Source: Buttiauxella ferragutiae (GTDB lineage: Bacteria; Pseudomonadota; Gammaproteobacteria; Enterobacterales; Enterobacteriaceae). From it: DNA of 64,000 nucleotides. The translations under genes were made by a program, and so were the position numbers. Shown in pieces: positions 45,177 to 53,462 of this stretch (position 1 is the first letter of the stretch; every line of letters begins with the position of its first letter). The stretch is from NCBI RefSeq assembly GCF_001654915.1, contig NZ_LXEQ01000061.1; one strand, written 5' to 3'. The notes beneath the pieces were generated by a model, which searched no databases, was not told the DNA's origin, and worked only from the letters and a program-made list of their open reading frames with translations.

Positions 45177-45270
45177 CTCCATCTCCCCCTTTCAATGCCT
45201 CTCATTCAAAAATTAAAAATACATCATTAAATTCAAATAATTAAACTCATTTTTTTGCGTTTCCTGCGAA

Positions 45271-45287
45271 CTGGCATTCGCCTTGCT
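45271..45287 (+). promoter_or_regulatory. Sigma-54 (-24/-12) promoter of atoDAEB
   Basis: CTGGCATTCGCCTTGCT matches the consensus TGGCAC-N5-TTGC, with GG and GC separated by ten bases as required. It lies 45 nt upstream of the atoD ATG and about 110 nt downstream of the palindrome, the usual geometry for an NtrC-type activator. An A/T-rich stretch between them could bend, for example with IHF. Confidence 0.88.
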
Positions 45288-45331
45288 ATGTCATGGACAT
45301 CTCCATAAGGAGAGTGACTAAGGGAAATAGC

Positions 45332-45988
45332 ATGAAAAACAAAGTAATCACTATTGATAACGCCGCCGAGCACTTCCGTGATGGCATGACTGTTATGGTC
45401 GGTGGCTTTATGGGTGTTGGAACGCCACCCCGTCTGATTGAAGCCTTACTGGCTTCTGGTGTTAAAAACCTGACGATAATTGCCAATGATACCGCCTTCG
45501 TTGATACCGGTCTCGGCCCGTTAATTGGTAACCGACGTGTTAAGAAAGTCATTGCTTCACACATTGGCACCAACCCAGAAACTGGGCGGCAAATGATTGA
45601 TGGCGAACTTGAAGTTGAACTGGTTCCACAAGGAACACTGATTGAACAAATCCGCTGTGGCGGTGCCGGGCTTGGCGGCGTATTAACCGCTACAGGCGTT
45701 GGCACCGTAGTGGAAGAAGGTAAACAGAAGATTGTCCTTGAAGGAAAAACCTGGCTACTCGAACGCCCTCTGCGCGCCGATATCGCATTAATTCGCGCAC
45801 ATCAGGCGGATACCTCTGGAAATTTGACCTACCAACTTAGTGCCCGCAATTTCAACCCCCTGATTGCGCTAGCCGCTGACATTACCTTTGCCGAGCCAGA
45901 TGAACTCCTGCCCGTCGGTGATATCGCACCAGACAACGTCATCACCCCCGCCGCCGTTATTGATTTCATTGTGAATCCTCAGGAGTAA
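45332..45988 (+). CDS. atoD: Acetate CoA-transferase (acetoacetyl-CoA transferase) alpha subunit
   Basis: AtoD with AtoA moves CoA from acetyl-CoA to acetoacetate or short-chain acids. The start at 45332 (MKNKVITIDNAAEHFRDGMTVMVGGFMGVGTP) gives 218 residues (E. coli 220), and the earlier in-frame codon overlaps the promoter. GGFMGVGTPPRLIEALLASG is the CoA-transferase family I alpha signature. It is the first gene of the ato structural operon, 4 nt from atoA. Confidence 0.96.
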   Translation: MKNKVITIDNAAEHFRDGMTVMVGGFMGVGTPPRLIEALLASGVKNLTIIANDTAFVDTGLGPLIGNRRVKKVIASHIGTNPETGRQMIDGELEVELVPQGTLIEQIRCGGAGLGGVLTATGVGTVVEEGKQKIVLEGKTWLLERPLRADIALIRAHQADTSGNLTYQLSARNFNPLIALAADITFAEPDELLPVGDIAPDNVITPAAVIDFIVNPQE

Positions 45989-45992
45989 TGCC

Positions 45993-46658
45993 ATGAATGC
46001 TAAAGAAAAAATTGCCAGACGCGTGGCTTTGGAATTACGCGACGGCGCAATAGTCAATCTGGGGATTGGTTTGCCGACCAAAGTGGCCGATTACCTGCCA
46101 GAAGGTATTCACATCACTCTTCAGTCAGAAAATGGGTTTCTCGGTCTTGGCCCCATCAATGAACCTCATCCGGATCTGGTTAACGCTGGCGGACAACTTT
46201 GCGGAGTCCTGCCGGGGGCTGCAATGTTTGATAGCGCCATGTCGTTTGCACTGATCCGTGGCGGCCATGTCGATGCCTGCGTACTGGGTGGGCTGCAAGT
46301 TGATCAGCACGCTAATCTGGCTAACTGGGTGATCCCAGGCAAGATGGTGCCAGGCATGGGTGGCGCAATGGACCTGGTGACGGGTGCTCGCCACGTCATC
46401 ATTGCTATGGAGCACTGTGCAAAAGATGGTTCGTCCAAAATTCTGCCCAACTGTACGCTTCCTCTGACCGCACTTAACGCCGTTCATATGCTGGTTACCG
46501 AGCTAGCCGTGTTCCGTTTTAAAGAGGGAAAAATGTGGCTAACCGAGCATGCCGAAGGAGTCAGCGTTGAGGATATAGCGCAAAAAACCGCAGCCGAATT
46601 TACCGTAGCCCCTGAATTGCACCTCATGCCAATGGGCGCAGAGGGAGGTTTAGTATGA
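45993..46658 (+). CDS. atoA: Acetate CoA-transferase beta subunit
   Basis: A 221-residue subunit (E. coli 216). The catalytic glutamate that forms the glutamyl-CoA thioester lies in LQSENGFLGLGP. NLGIGLPTKVADYLP and GHVDACVLGGLQVD are family hallmarks. It overlaps atoE by 4 nt. It acts with AtoD in the cytoplasm in breakdown of short-chain fatty acids. Confidence 0.96.
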   Translation: MNAKEKIARRVALELRDGAIVNLGIGLPTKVADYLPEGIHITLQSENGFLGLGPINEPHPDLVNAGGQLCGVLPGAAMFDSAMSFALIRGGHVDACVLGGLQVDQHANLANWVIPGKMVPGMGGAMDLVTGARHVIIAMEHCAKDGSSKILPNCTLPLTALNAVHMLVTELAVFRFKEGKMWLTEHAEGVSVEDIAQKTAAEFTVAPELHLMPMGAEGGLV

Positions 46659-47977
46659 TCGGTAGAATCTCCCGCCTGATGACGCGTTTTGTGAGTCGTT
46701 ACCTCCCGGACCCACTCATCTTTGCCATGTTGCTAACGCTGCTGACATTTATCATTGCGTTGGGGTTAACGCCTCATTCGCCGGTAAGCATCGTGAAAAT
46801 GTGGGGGGATGGCTTCTGGAATCTGCTCGCATTCGGCATGCAGATGGCACTCATCATTGTTACCGGGCATGCACTTGCCAGCTCCACTCCCGTTAAACGT
46901 ATCCTGCAATTTACCGCTTCTGCGGCAAAAACGCCGACTCAGGGCGTCATGCTGGTGACCTTCTTTGGCTCAGTTGCCTGTGTGATTAACTGGGGTTTTG
47001 GGCTGGTGGTAGGCGCCATGTTTGCCCGTGAGGTGGCTCGTCGGGTGAAGGGTTCCGATTATCCGCTGCTGATCGCCTGTGCTTACATCGGTTTTCTGAC
47101 ATGGGGCGGTGGTTTTTCTGGCTCAATGCCATTGCTTGCAGCAACGCCAGGCAACCCGGTTGAACATATTGCGGGGCTTATTCCGGTATCAGATACCTTG
47201 TTCCGTGGCTTCAATCTTTTCATCACCCTTGGGCTTATCGTGATGATGCCTTTCGTCACACGCATGATGATGCCAAAACCAGGTGATGTGATTACGATTG
47301 ATCCTGTTTTATTGCAAGAAGAAGCCGATTTCCAGAAAACCCTGGCAAAGGATGCCCCACCTTCTGAACGCCTGGAAGAAAGCCGCCTGTTGGCACTAAT
47401 CGTCAGTGCGTTGGGCATTGCCTACCTGGGTTTCCAGTTTTATGAAAAAGGTTTCAACATCACCATCAATACCGTGAACATGATGTTTATGGTTGCCGGG
47501 CTTCTGCTTCACAAAACACCGATGGCATACATGCGTGCGATTAGCGCTGCGGCCCGCAGTACTGCTGGGATTCTGGTGCAATTTCCGTTTTATGCGGGCA
47601 TTCAATTAATGATGGAACACTCAGGCCTCGGCGGCATGATTACCGAGTTTTTCATCAATGTTGCCAACAAAGAAACCTTCCCCGTCATGACATTCTTCAG
47701 CTCCGCACTGATCAACTTCGCCGTGCCATCAGGAGGTGGACACTGGGTAATTCAGGGGCCGTTCGTTATTCCTGCCGCACAAGCTCTGGGCGCTGATTTG
47801 GGTAAATCAGTGATGGCAATCGCGTATGGCGAACAGTGGATGAACATGGCGCAACCCTTCTGGGCACTGCCTGCACTGGCGATAGCTGGGCTGGGGGTAC
47901 GCGACATCATGGGTTATTGCGTTACCGCACTACTGTTCTCAGGCGTGATATTCGTTATTGGCCTGACGCTATTTTGA
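46655..47977 (+). CDS. atoE: Short-chain fatty acid transporter AtoE
   Basis: A 440-residue inner-membrane protein of the AtoE/SCFA transporter family with about ten or more hydrophobic segments, for example PLIFAMLLTLLTFIIALGL and VMLVTFFGSVACVINWGFGLVVGAMFA. PSGGGHWVIQGPF is a strongly conserved loop. The length matches E. coli. It starts inside atoA by ATGA overlap and is followed by atoB after 29 nt. Confidence 0.95.
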   Translation: MIGRISRLMTRFVSRYLPDPLIFAMLLTLLTFIIALGLTPHSPVSIVKMWGDGFWNLLAFGMQMALIIVTGHALASSTPVKRILQFTASAAKTPTQGVMLVTFFGSVACVINWGFGLVVGAMFAREVARRVKGSDYPLLIACAYIGFLTWGGGFSGSMPLLAATPGNPVEHIAGLIPVSDTLFRGFNLFITLGLIVMMPFVTRMMMPKPGDVITIDPVLLQEEADFQKTLAKDAPPSERLEESRLLALIVSALGIAYLGFQFYEKGFNITINTVNMMFMVAGLLLHKTPMAYMRAISAAARSTAGILVQFPFYAGIQLMMEHSGLGGMITEFFINVANKETFPVMTFFSSALINFAVPSGGGHWVIQGPFVIPAAQALGADLGKSVMAIAYGEQWMNMAQPFWALPALAIAGLGVRDIMGYCVTALLFSGVIFVIGLTLF

Positions 47978-48006
47978 TACCACTCAACTAAGGAAGGAAT
48001 GTGACT

Positions 48007-49191
48007 ATGAATAACGTTGTTATTGTCAGTGCTGCCCGAACCGCTATCGGAAATTTCAATGGGGCATTATCCAGTATTAATGCCACCGATCTGGGTGCGA
48101 TTGTTATCAAAGAAGTGCTGGAACGTGCCCGCTATGCAGGAAACGACATAGATGAAGTCATCATGGGTAATGTGTTGCAAGCCGGGCTCGGGCAAAACCC
48201 GGCTCGCCAGGCATTACTGAAAGCAGGCCTCGAGAAAACCGTTTGCGGATTTACCGTTAACAAAGTCTGTGGCTCTGGATTGAAAAGCGTGGCCCTTGCC
48301 GCACAAGCAATTCAGGCAGGTAACGCAACCGCGATAGTAGCTGGTGGCATGGAAAACATGAGCCAGGCCCCCTACTTGCTTGATTCCAAAGCACGCTGGG
48401 GCTATCGACTAGGAGACGGTACGCTAACCGATACCATTTTGCGCGATGGGTTACTGTGTGCAACCTATGGCTACCATATGGGGATCACCGCTGAAAATGT
48501 CGCGCGCCAATACGGTATTAGCCGAGAAATGCAAGATGCTCTGGCGTTGGAGTCACAGCGTAAAGCCGTCTGCGCGATAGAGCAGAACGTGTTTAGCAAA
48601 GAAATTGTTCCTGTAACGGTAAAGCATCGCAAAGGCGAAACACTGGTTTCTCAGGATGAGTTTCCTAAAGCCGACTGCACTGCGGAAGGGTTAGCTCGTC
48701 TGCGCCCGGCATTTGATCCATCAGGAAGCGTCACCGCGGGGAACGCCTCCGGTATAAATGACGGCGCTGCTGCGCTGCTGGTCATGAGTGAACAACAAGC
48801 TCATGAGCTAAACCTTGTGCCACTCGCACGTATTCGTGCTTATGCAAACGGGGGGGTCGACCCTTCAATTATGGGTATGGGGCCCGTTCCTGCGACCAGA
48901 AATGTGCTTAAGCGAGCCGGACTTTCACTGAGCGATATTGACCTAATCGAAGCCAATGAAGCCTTTGCCGCCCAGTATCTGGCTGTCGGTCAGGAGCTAG
49001 GGTTTGATGCGGGGAAAATCAACGTGAATGGTGGCGCTATCGCACTAGGGCACCCAATTGGCGCCAGCGGCGCACGTATTTTGGTCACGCTTCTCCATGC
49101 TCTGGCTGCCCGCGATAAAACTCTGGGGCTCGCAACACTGTGCATTGGGGGTGGGCAAGGCACCGCGATGATTGTTGAAAGACTCAACTAA
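48007..49191 (+). CDS. atoB: Acetyl-CoA acetyltransferase (thiolase II)
   Basis: AtoB cleaves acetoacetyl-CoA to two acetyl-CoA, completing the ato pathway. ATG 48007 is chosen because AGGA lies eight bases upstream and it gives 394 residues, the E. coli length, while the GTG at 48001 is too near the ribosome site. The acylated Cys is in NKVCGSGLKS (Cys88), the catalytic His in GHPIGASGAR, and the second Cys in CIGGGQG. It is the last gene of atoDAEB. Confidence 0.96.
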   Translation: MNNVVIVSAARTAIGNFNGALSSINATDLGAIVIKEVLERARYAGNDIDEVIMGNVLQAGLGQNPARQALLKAGLEKTVCGFTVNKVCGSGLKSVALAAQAIQAGNATAIVAGGMENMSQAPYLLDSKARWGYRLGDGTLTDTILRDGLLCATYGYHMGITAENVARQYGISREMQDALALESQRKAVCAIEQNVFSKEIVPVTVKHRKGETLVSQDEFPKADCTAEGLARLRPAFDPSGSVTAGNASGINDGAAALLVMSEQQAHELNLVPLARIRAYANGGVDPSIMGMGPVPATRNVLKRAGLSLSDIDLIEANEAFAAQYLAVGQELGFDAGKINVNGGAIALGHPIGASGARILVTLLHALAARDKTLGLATLCIGGGQGTAMIVERLN

Positions 49192-49266
49192 ACCAACGAG
49201 GTAAAAAGGGCCAAAAATTAAACTGCCCTCATTAAATTTGGACAGTGAAAATCAGGCCACCAAAAG

Positions 49267-49298
49267 TGTCTGGGTTCGGTGCTTAACCGGACTCAGAC
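49267..49298. terminator. Hairpin between atoB and the ASCH gene
   Basis: GTCTG..GTTCGGT pairs with ACCGGAC..CAGAC with one bulge on each side and one G-T type pair, between two converging genes and followed by CAATTTTC. It is a plausible but imperfect terminator of atoB. Confidence 0.45.
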
Positions 49299-49304
49299 CA
49301 ATTT

Positions 49305-49691
49305 TCAGAACTTTTCGATAACCTTAAAATGCATCAGCACCAGTGTCATATCTGGTGAGAACAGATCGTACTCTTCAAAAAAGCGTTTATGCTCGTTGCG
49401 CCAGTATGCCAGCGTCCGGTCACCTTCCCCTTCTGCCAGAGCATGGGCTTCGTTTACCTGTTCAAAAGTGGTCATCTCTGTGGTGGTCAGTTCAATCGCA
49501 CAAACCGGCTTATTTTTGCCATCCACCACCACAAAAACATCGCCAACCTGAGCAATACCTTCACCATCGAGGTTAGCGCAGGTCGCCGTTTTCACGCCAT
49601 CGAGCACTAATTTAACCAGTTCATCAGCCTGTTTTTCTGTATCACCAAACGCCCAGCGTTCTACATCTTCATACTTCTCAGGAATTGCCAT
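49305..49691 (-). CDS. ASCH domain protein
   Basis: A 128-residue protein consisting of one ASCH domain, the fold of RNA-binding or RNA-modifying proteins related to PUA. WAFGDTEKQADELVKLVLDGVKTATC carries the typical G-K-T stretch, and VGDVFVVVDGKNKPVCAIELTTTEMTTFEQVNEAHALAEGEGDRTLAYWRNEHKRFF follows the family plan to the end. E. coli YqfB is a related ASCH protein with amidohydrolase activity on N4-acetylcytidine, but it is shorter and I cannot say whether the function is shared. Converges on atoB and lies downstream of gyrA with a terminator between. Confidence 0.82.
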   Translation of the reverse strand: MAIPEKYEDVERWAFGDTEKQADELVKLVLDGVKTATCANLDGEGIAQVGDVFVVVDGKNKPVCAIELTTTEMTTFEQVNEAHALAEGEGDRTLAYWRNEHKRFFEEYDLFSPDMTLVLMHFKVIEKF

Positions 49692-49732
49692 TGTTTTACC
49701 TTTATGAGTTAAACCAAGCCTAACTTGATATT

Positions 49733-49772
49733 AAAATAAAAAACGCCCGATGCAATAAATGCACCGGGCGTT
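49733..49772 (-). terminator. gyrA terminator
   Basis: AACGCCCG-A-TGCA pairs with TGCA-C-CGGGCGTT (49742-49772) around ATAAA, with an A run on the left that gives a U run on the minus strand. It follows the gyrA stop by about 30 nt. Confidence 0.88.
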
Positions 49773-49801
49773 ACGAGCTATTTCAAACAACAAAATTCAG
49801 A

Positions 49802-52450
49802 TTATTCGTCTGCTTCGTCGTCCGCTTCATCGGAAGCGTTGTCATCTACGTCTGCTTCTGGTGCGATTTCATCATCACCTTCAGCAACGGTGCCATCAAT
49901 AGCATCCAGTTCTTCTTCATCAACCGGTTCTGCAACACGTTGCAGGCCCACCACGTTTTCATCATCCGCAGTACGGATAAGGATAACGCCCTGGGTGTTA
50001 CGGCCAACGACACTCACTTCGGAAACGCGAGTACGGACCAGAGTACCGGCATCGGTAATCATCATGATCTGGTCGGTATCTTCAACTTGAACCGCGCCAA
50101 CGACGCTGCCGTTGCGCTCGGTTACTTTGATGGAGATAACGCCCTGAGTTGCACGAGACTTAGTCGGATACTCATCAGCCGCAGTACGTTTACCATAACC
50201 ATTCTGCGTCACGGTCAGGATAGAACCTTCACCGCGTGGAATGATCAGGGAAACGACTTTGTCTTCACCCGCCAGTTTGATACCGCGAACACCTGTTGCA
50301 GTACGGCCCATGGTACGAACGGCGTCTTCTTTGAAGCGCACCACTTTACCCGCAGCCGAGAACAACATGGCTTCGTTGCTACCGTCGGTCAAATCAACGC
50401 CAATCAGTTCGTCACCTTCGTTCAGGTTAACGGCGATGATGCCCGCTGAACGTGGGCGGCTGAAGTCGGTCAACGCCGTTTTCTTCACGGTACCGCTGGC
50501 GGTAGCCATGAATACGTTAACACCTTCGGCATATTCACGAACCGGCAGGATCGCGGTAATACGTTCGTTCGCTTCCAGTGGCAGCAAGTTAACAATTGGA
50601 CGGCCACGCGCACCACGGCTCGCTTCCGGCAATTGATAAACCTTCATCCAGTACAGACGGCCACGGCTGGAGAACAGCAGAATGGTGTCATGAGTATTGG
50701 CAACCAACAGACGGTCGATGAAATCTTCTTCTTTAATACGTGCTGCGGATTTACCTTTACCACCACGACGTTGTGCTTCGTAGTCGGTCAGCGGCTGATA
50801 TTTCACATAGCCCTGATGCGAGAGCGTCACAACCACATCTTCGCGGTTGATCAGATCTTCAATGTTGATATCAGAGGTATTTGCGGTGATCTCAGTGCGG
50901 CGTTTGTCGCCGAACTGATCGCGCATCGCAACCAGCTCTTCGGTGATCACTTCCATCAGACGTTCAGCGCTGCCCAAAATGTGCAGCAATTCAGCGATCT
51001 GCTCCAGCAGCTCTTTGTATTCGTCGAGCAGTTTTTCGTGCTCAAGGCCAGTCAGTTTCTGCAAACGCAGATCCAGAATTGCCTGTGCTTGTTGCTCGGT
51101 CAGGAAATATTGACCGTCGCGAATACCGAATTCTGGCTCCAGCCACTCAGGACGCGCAGCGTCATCGCCCGCACGTTCCAGCATGGCAGAAACGTTGCCC
51201 AGATCCCATGAACGGGCGATCAGGCCTGCTTTCGCTTCTGCGGCATTTGGTGAGTGACGAATCAGTTCGATGATTGGGTCGATGTTCGCCAGGGCGATCG
51301 CCAGACCTTCAAGGATGTGTGCACGGTCACGGGCTTTACGCAGTTCGAAAATAGTACGACGCGTAACCACTTCACGACGGTGACGCACGAACGCAGAAAG
51401 AATGTCTTTCAGGTTCATGATCTTCGGTTGGCCCTGATGCAGCGCAACCATGTTGATACCGAAGGAAGTCTGAAGCTGAGTCTGAGAATAAAGATTATTC
51501 AGGACAACTTCGCCCACTGCATCGCGTTTAATTTCGATAACAATGCGCATACCGTCTTTATCAGACTCGTCACGCAGAGCGCTAATGCCCTCAACGCGTT
51601 TGTCTTTCACCAGCTCAGCGATTTTCTCAATCAGGCGTGCTTTGTTTACCTGGTATGGAATTTCATGAACGATGATAGTTTCGCGGCCTGTTTTGGCATC
51701 AGCTTCTACTTCTGCGCGCGCGCGGATGTAAATTTTGCCACGGCCAGTACGGTACGCTTCTTCAATGCCACGACGGCCATTGATGATTGCCGCTGTCGGG
51801 AAGTCAGGACCTGGGATGTGTTCCATTAGCCCTTCAACGGTGATGTCCTCGTCTTCAATAAATGCGAGGCAGCCGTTGATCACTTCTGTGATGTTATGAG
51901 GCGGGATGTTAGTTGCCATACCGACTGCGATACCGGACGAACCGTTCACCAGCAGGTTAGGTATTTTGGTTGGCATTACATCGGGAATACGCTCGGTTCC
52001 GTCGTAGTTATCGACGAAATCTACTGTGTCTTTTTCGAGATCGGCCATCAGTTCGTGAGCGATTTTCGACATACGGATTTCCGTATAACGCATCGCCGCG
52101 GCGGAGTCACCGTCCACAGAACCAAAGTTACCCTGGCCATCTACCAACATGTAACGCAATGAGAATGGCTGCGCCATACGCACGATAGTGTCATAGACAG
52201 CGGTATCACCGTGAGGGTGATACTTACCGATTACGTCACCAACAACACGGGCGGATTTTTTGTACGCTTTATTCCAGTCATTGCCCAATACGTTCATGGC
52301 GTAAAGTACGCGACGGTGTACCGGCTTGAGTCCATCGCGGACATCTGGCAGTGCGCGGCCGACAATAACCGACATCGCGTAATCCAGATATGAGCTCTTA
52401 AGCTCTTCCTCAATGTTGACCGGTGTAATTTCTCTGGCAAGGTCGCTCAT
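49802..52450 (-). CDS. gyrA: DNA gyrase subunit A
   Basis: GyrA carries the DNA-cutting and DNA-wrapping functions of gyrase, which introduces negative supercoils with GyrB. The 882-residue protein has the active tyrosine in RYTEIRM (Tyr122), six beta-pinwheel blades in the C-terminal half, the GyrA box QRRGGKG, and a long acidic tail (EEELDAIDG... to the end). The quinolone-determining region reads HPHGDTAVYDT, so residue 83 is Thr, where E. coli has Ser, while Asp87 is retained. Thr83 occurs naturally in some genera, and this could raise quinolone tolerance slightly. Divergent from ubiG as in E. coli. Confidence 0.98.
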   Translation of the reverse strand: MSDLAREITPVNIEEELKSSYLDYAMSVIVGRALPDVRDGLKPVHRRVLYAMNVLGNDWNKAYKKSARVVGDVIGKYHPHGDTAVYDTIVRMAQPFSLRYMLVDGQGNFGSVDGDSAAAMRYTEIRMSKIAHELMADLEKDTVDFVDNYDGTERIPDVMPTKIPNLLVNGSSGIAVGMATNIPPHNITEVINGCLAFIEDEDITVEGLMEHIPGPDFPTAAIINGRRGIEEAYRTGRGKIYIRARAEVEADAKTGRETIIVHEIPYQVNKARLIEKIAELVKDKRVEGISALRDESDKDGMRIVIEIKRDAVGEVVLNNLYSQTQLQTSFGINMVALHQGQPKIMNLKDILSAFVRHRREVVTRRTIFELRKARDRAHILEGLAIALANIDPIIELIRHSPNAAEAKAGLIARSWDLGNVSAMLERAGDDAARPEWLEPEFGIRDGQYFLTEQQAQAILDLRLQKLTGLEHEKLLDEYKELLEQIAELLHILGSAERLMEVITEELVAMRDQFGDKRRTEITANTSDINIEDLINREDVVVTLSHQGYVKYQPLTDYEAQRRGGKGKSAARIKEEDFIDRLLVANTHDTILLFSSRGRLYWMKVYQLPEASRGARGRPIVNLLPLEANERITAILPVREYAEGVNVFMATASGTVKKTALTDFSRPRSAGIIAVNLNEGDELIGVDLTDGSNEAMLFSAAGKVVRFKEDAVRTMGRTATGVRGIKLAGEDKVVSLIIPRGEGSILTVTQNGYGKRTAADEYPTKSRATQGVISIKVTERNGSVVGAVQVEDTDQIMMITDAGTLVRTRVSEVSVVGRNTQGVILIRTADDENVVGLQRVAEPVDEEELDAIDGTVAEGDDEIAPEADVDDNASDEADDEADE

Positions 52451-52494
52451 GTATCCGCTATCCCTCTACTGTGTCCCGGATTCAAAGGTCGCAA

Positions 52495-52500
52495 ATTATA
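52495..52500 (-). promoter_or_regulatory. gyrA -10 element
   Basis: A perfect TATAAT on the minus strand (GTGTTATAATTTGCG), 45-50 nt upstream of the gyrA ATG, with no good -35 at 17 bp. A consensus -10 with a poor -35 agrees with a supercoiling-sensitive gyrase promoter. The link is inferred. Confidence 0.5.
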
Positions 52501-52598
52501 ACACAATCGCCCGACAGTGGGGAAACCAGAACACATTCGCCAGCAGAGAATTGACTGATATACTCCCGCCACGAAATGAGTAAGGAGTAACTAGCCCC

Positions 52599-53324
52599 AT
52601 GAATGCCGAAAACCAACCGGTAATCCACAACGTTGACCATGATGAAATCGCCAAATTCGAAGCCGTTGCCTCACGCTGGTGGGACTTAGAAGGCGAATTT
52701 AAGCCACTGCACCGTATTAACCCGCTGCGTTTGGGTTATATCAACCAACGTGCGGATGGGTTATTTGGTAAAACGGTGCTTGATGTCGGCTGCGGCGGCG
52801 GGATTCTGGCTGAAAGCATGGCGCGCGAAGGCGCTAATGTAACCGGGCTGGATATGGGTTTTGAGCCGTTACAAGTCGCGAAACTTCACGCGCTGGAAAG
52901 TGGCATTCAGGTCGATTACGTGCAAGAAACCGTGGAACAGCACGCGGATAAATTTGCCGGAAAGTATGACGTCGTCACTTGTATGGAAATGCTCGAGCAC
53001 GTGCCTGACCCGCAATCAGTGGTTCACGCCTGTGCAAAACTGGTGAAACCTGGCGGTCACGTCTTTTTCTCCACGCTTAACCGTAACGGTAAATCCTGGC
53101 TGATGGCCGTGGTTGGCGCGGAATACATCCTGCGCATGGTGCCAAAAGGCACACATGACATTAAGAAGTTCATCAAACCGGCAGAATTACTCTCCTGGGT
53201 TGATGAGACGCCACTGCGCGAGCGCCACATGACGGGCCTGCATTTCAACCCGCTGACCAACACCTTCAAACTGGCACCGGGCGTTGACGTTAACTATATG
53301 CTGCATACCGTTTGTGCTGACTAA
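52599..53324 (+). CDS. ubiG: Ubiquinone biosynthesis O-methyltransferase
   Basis: UbiG performs both O-methylations in ubiquinone synthesis with SAM. It has 241 residues (E. coli 240). Motif I is VLDVGCGGGILAESMAREGANVTGLDMG, followed by CMEMLEHVPDPQSVV. FEAVASRWWDLEGEFKPLHRINPLRL is the characteristic N-terminus, and the membrane-binding insertion YILRMVPKGTHDIKKFIKP is present. It has an AAGGAGT site and diverges from gyrA. Confidence 0.98.
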   Translation: MNAENQPVIHNVDHDEIAKFEAVASRWWDLEGEFKPLHRINPLRLGYINQRADGLFGKTVLDVGCGGGILAESMAREGANVTGLDMGFEPLQVAKLHALESGIQVDYVQETVEQHADKFAGKYDVVTCMEMLEHVPDPQSVVHACAKLVKPGGHVFFSTLNRNGKSWLMAVVGAEYILRMVPKGTHDIKKFIKPAELLSWVDETPLRERHMTGLHFNPLTNTFKLAPGVDVNYMLHTVCAD

Positions 53325-53346
53325 TACTCAATGTCAGGCTTTTCCC

Positions 53347-53430
53347 AGGTCGGATAAGCGCAGCGTCATCCGACACTTTTATCGGTAACAACAGGCGAAA
53401 ATGGTGGATGACGCTAACGCTTATCCACCC
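53347..53430. repeat. REP/BIME element between ubiG and yfaL
   Basis: The units GTCGGATAAGCGCAGCGTC..TCCGAC (53348-53374) and GGTGGATGACGCTAACGC..TCCACC (53403-53429) lie between converging genes. They are the reverse-oriented form of the copies at 1 and 38817. Confidence 0.85.
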
Positions 53431-53462
53431 TACGGCACTGTTTTCGCAGAATAATCGCATGT

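Noticed and set aside
49192..49304. Possible insertion-sequence end near GGACAGTGAAAATCAGGCC
   Set aside because: No transposase fragment, partner inverted repeat or target duplication could be found. The hairpin at 49267-49298 explains most of the structure.
50633..51829. Roughly 190-residue open frames antisense to gyrA
   Set aside because: Shadow frames of gyrA without start signals or family resemblance.
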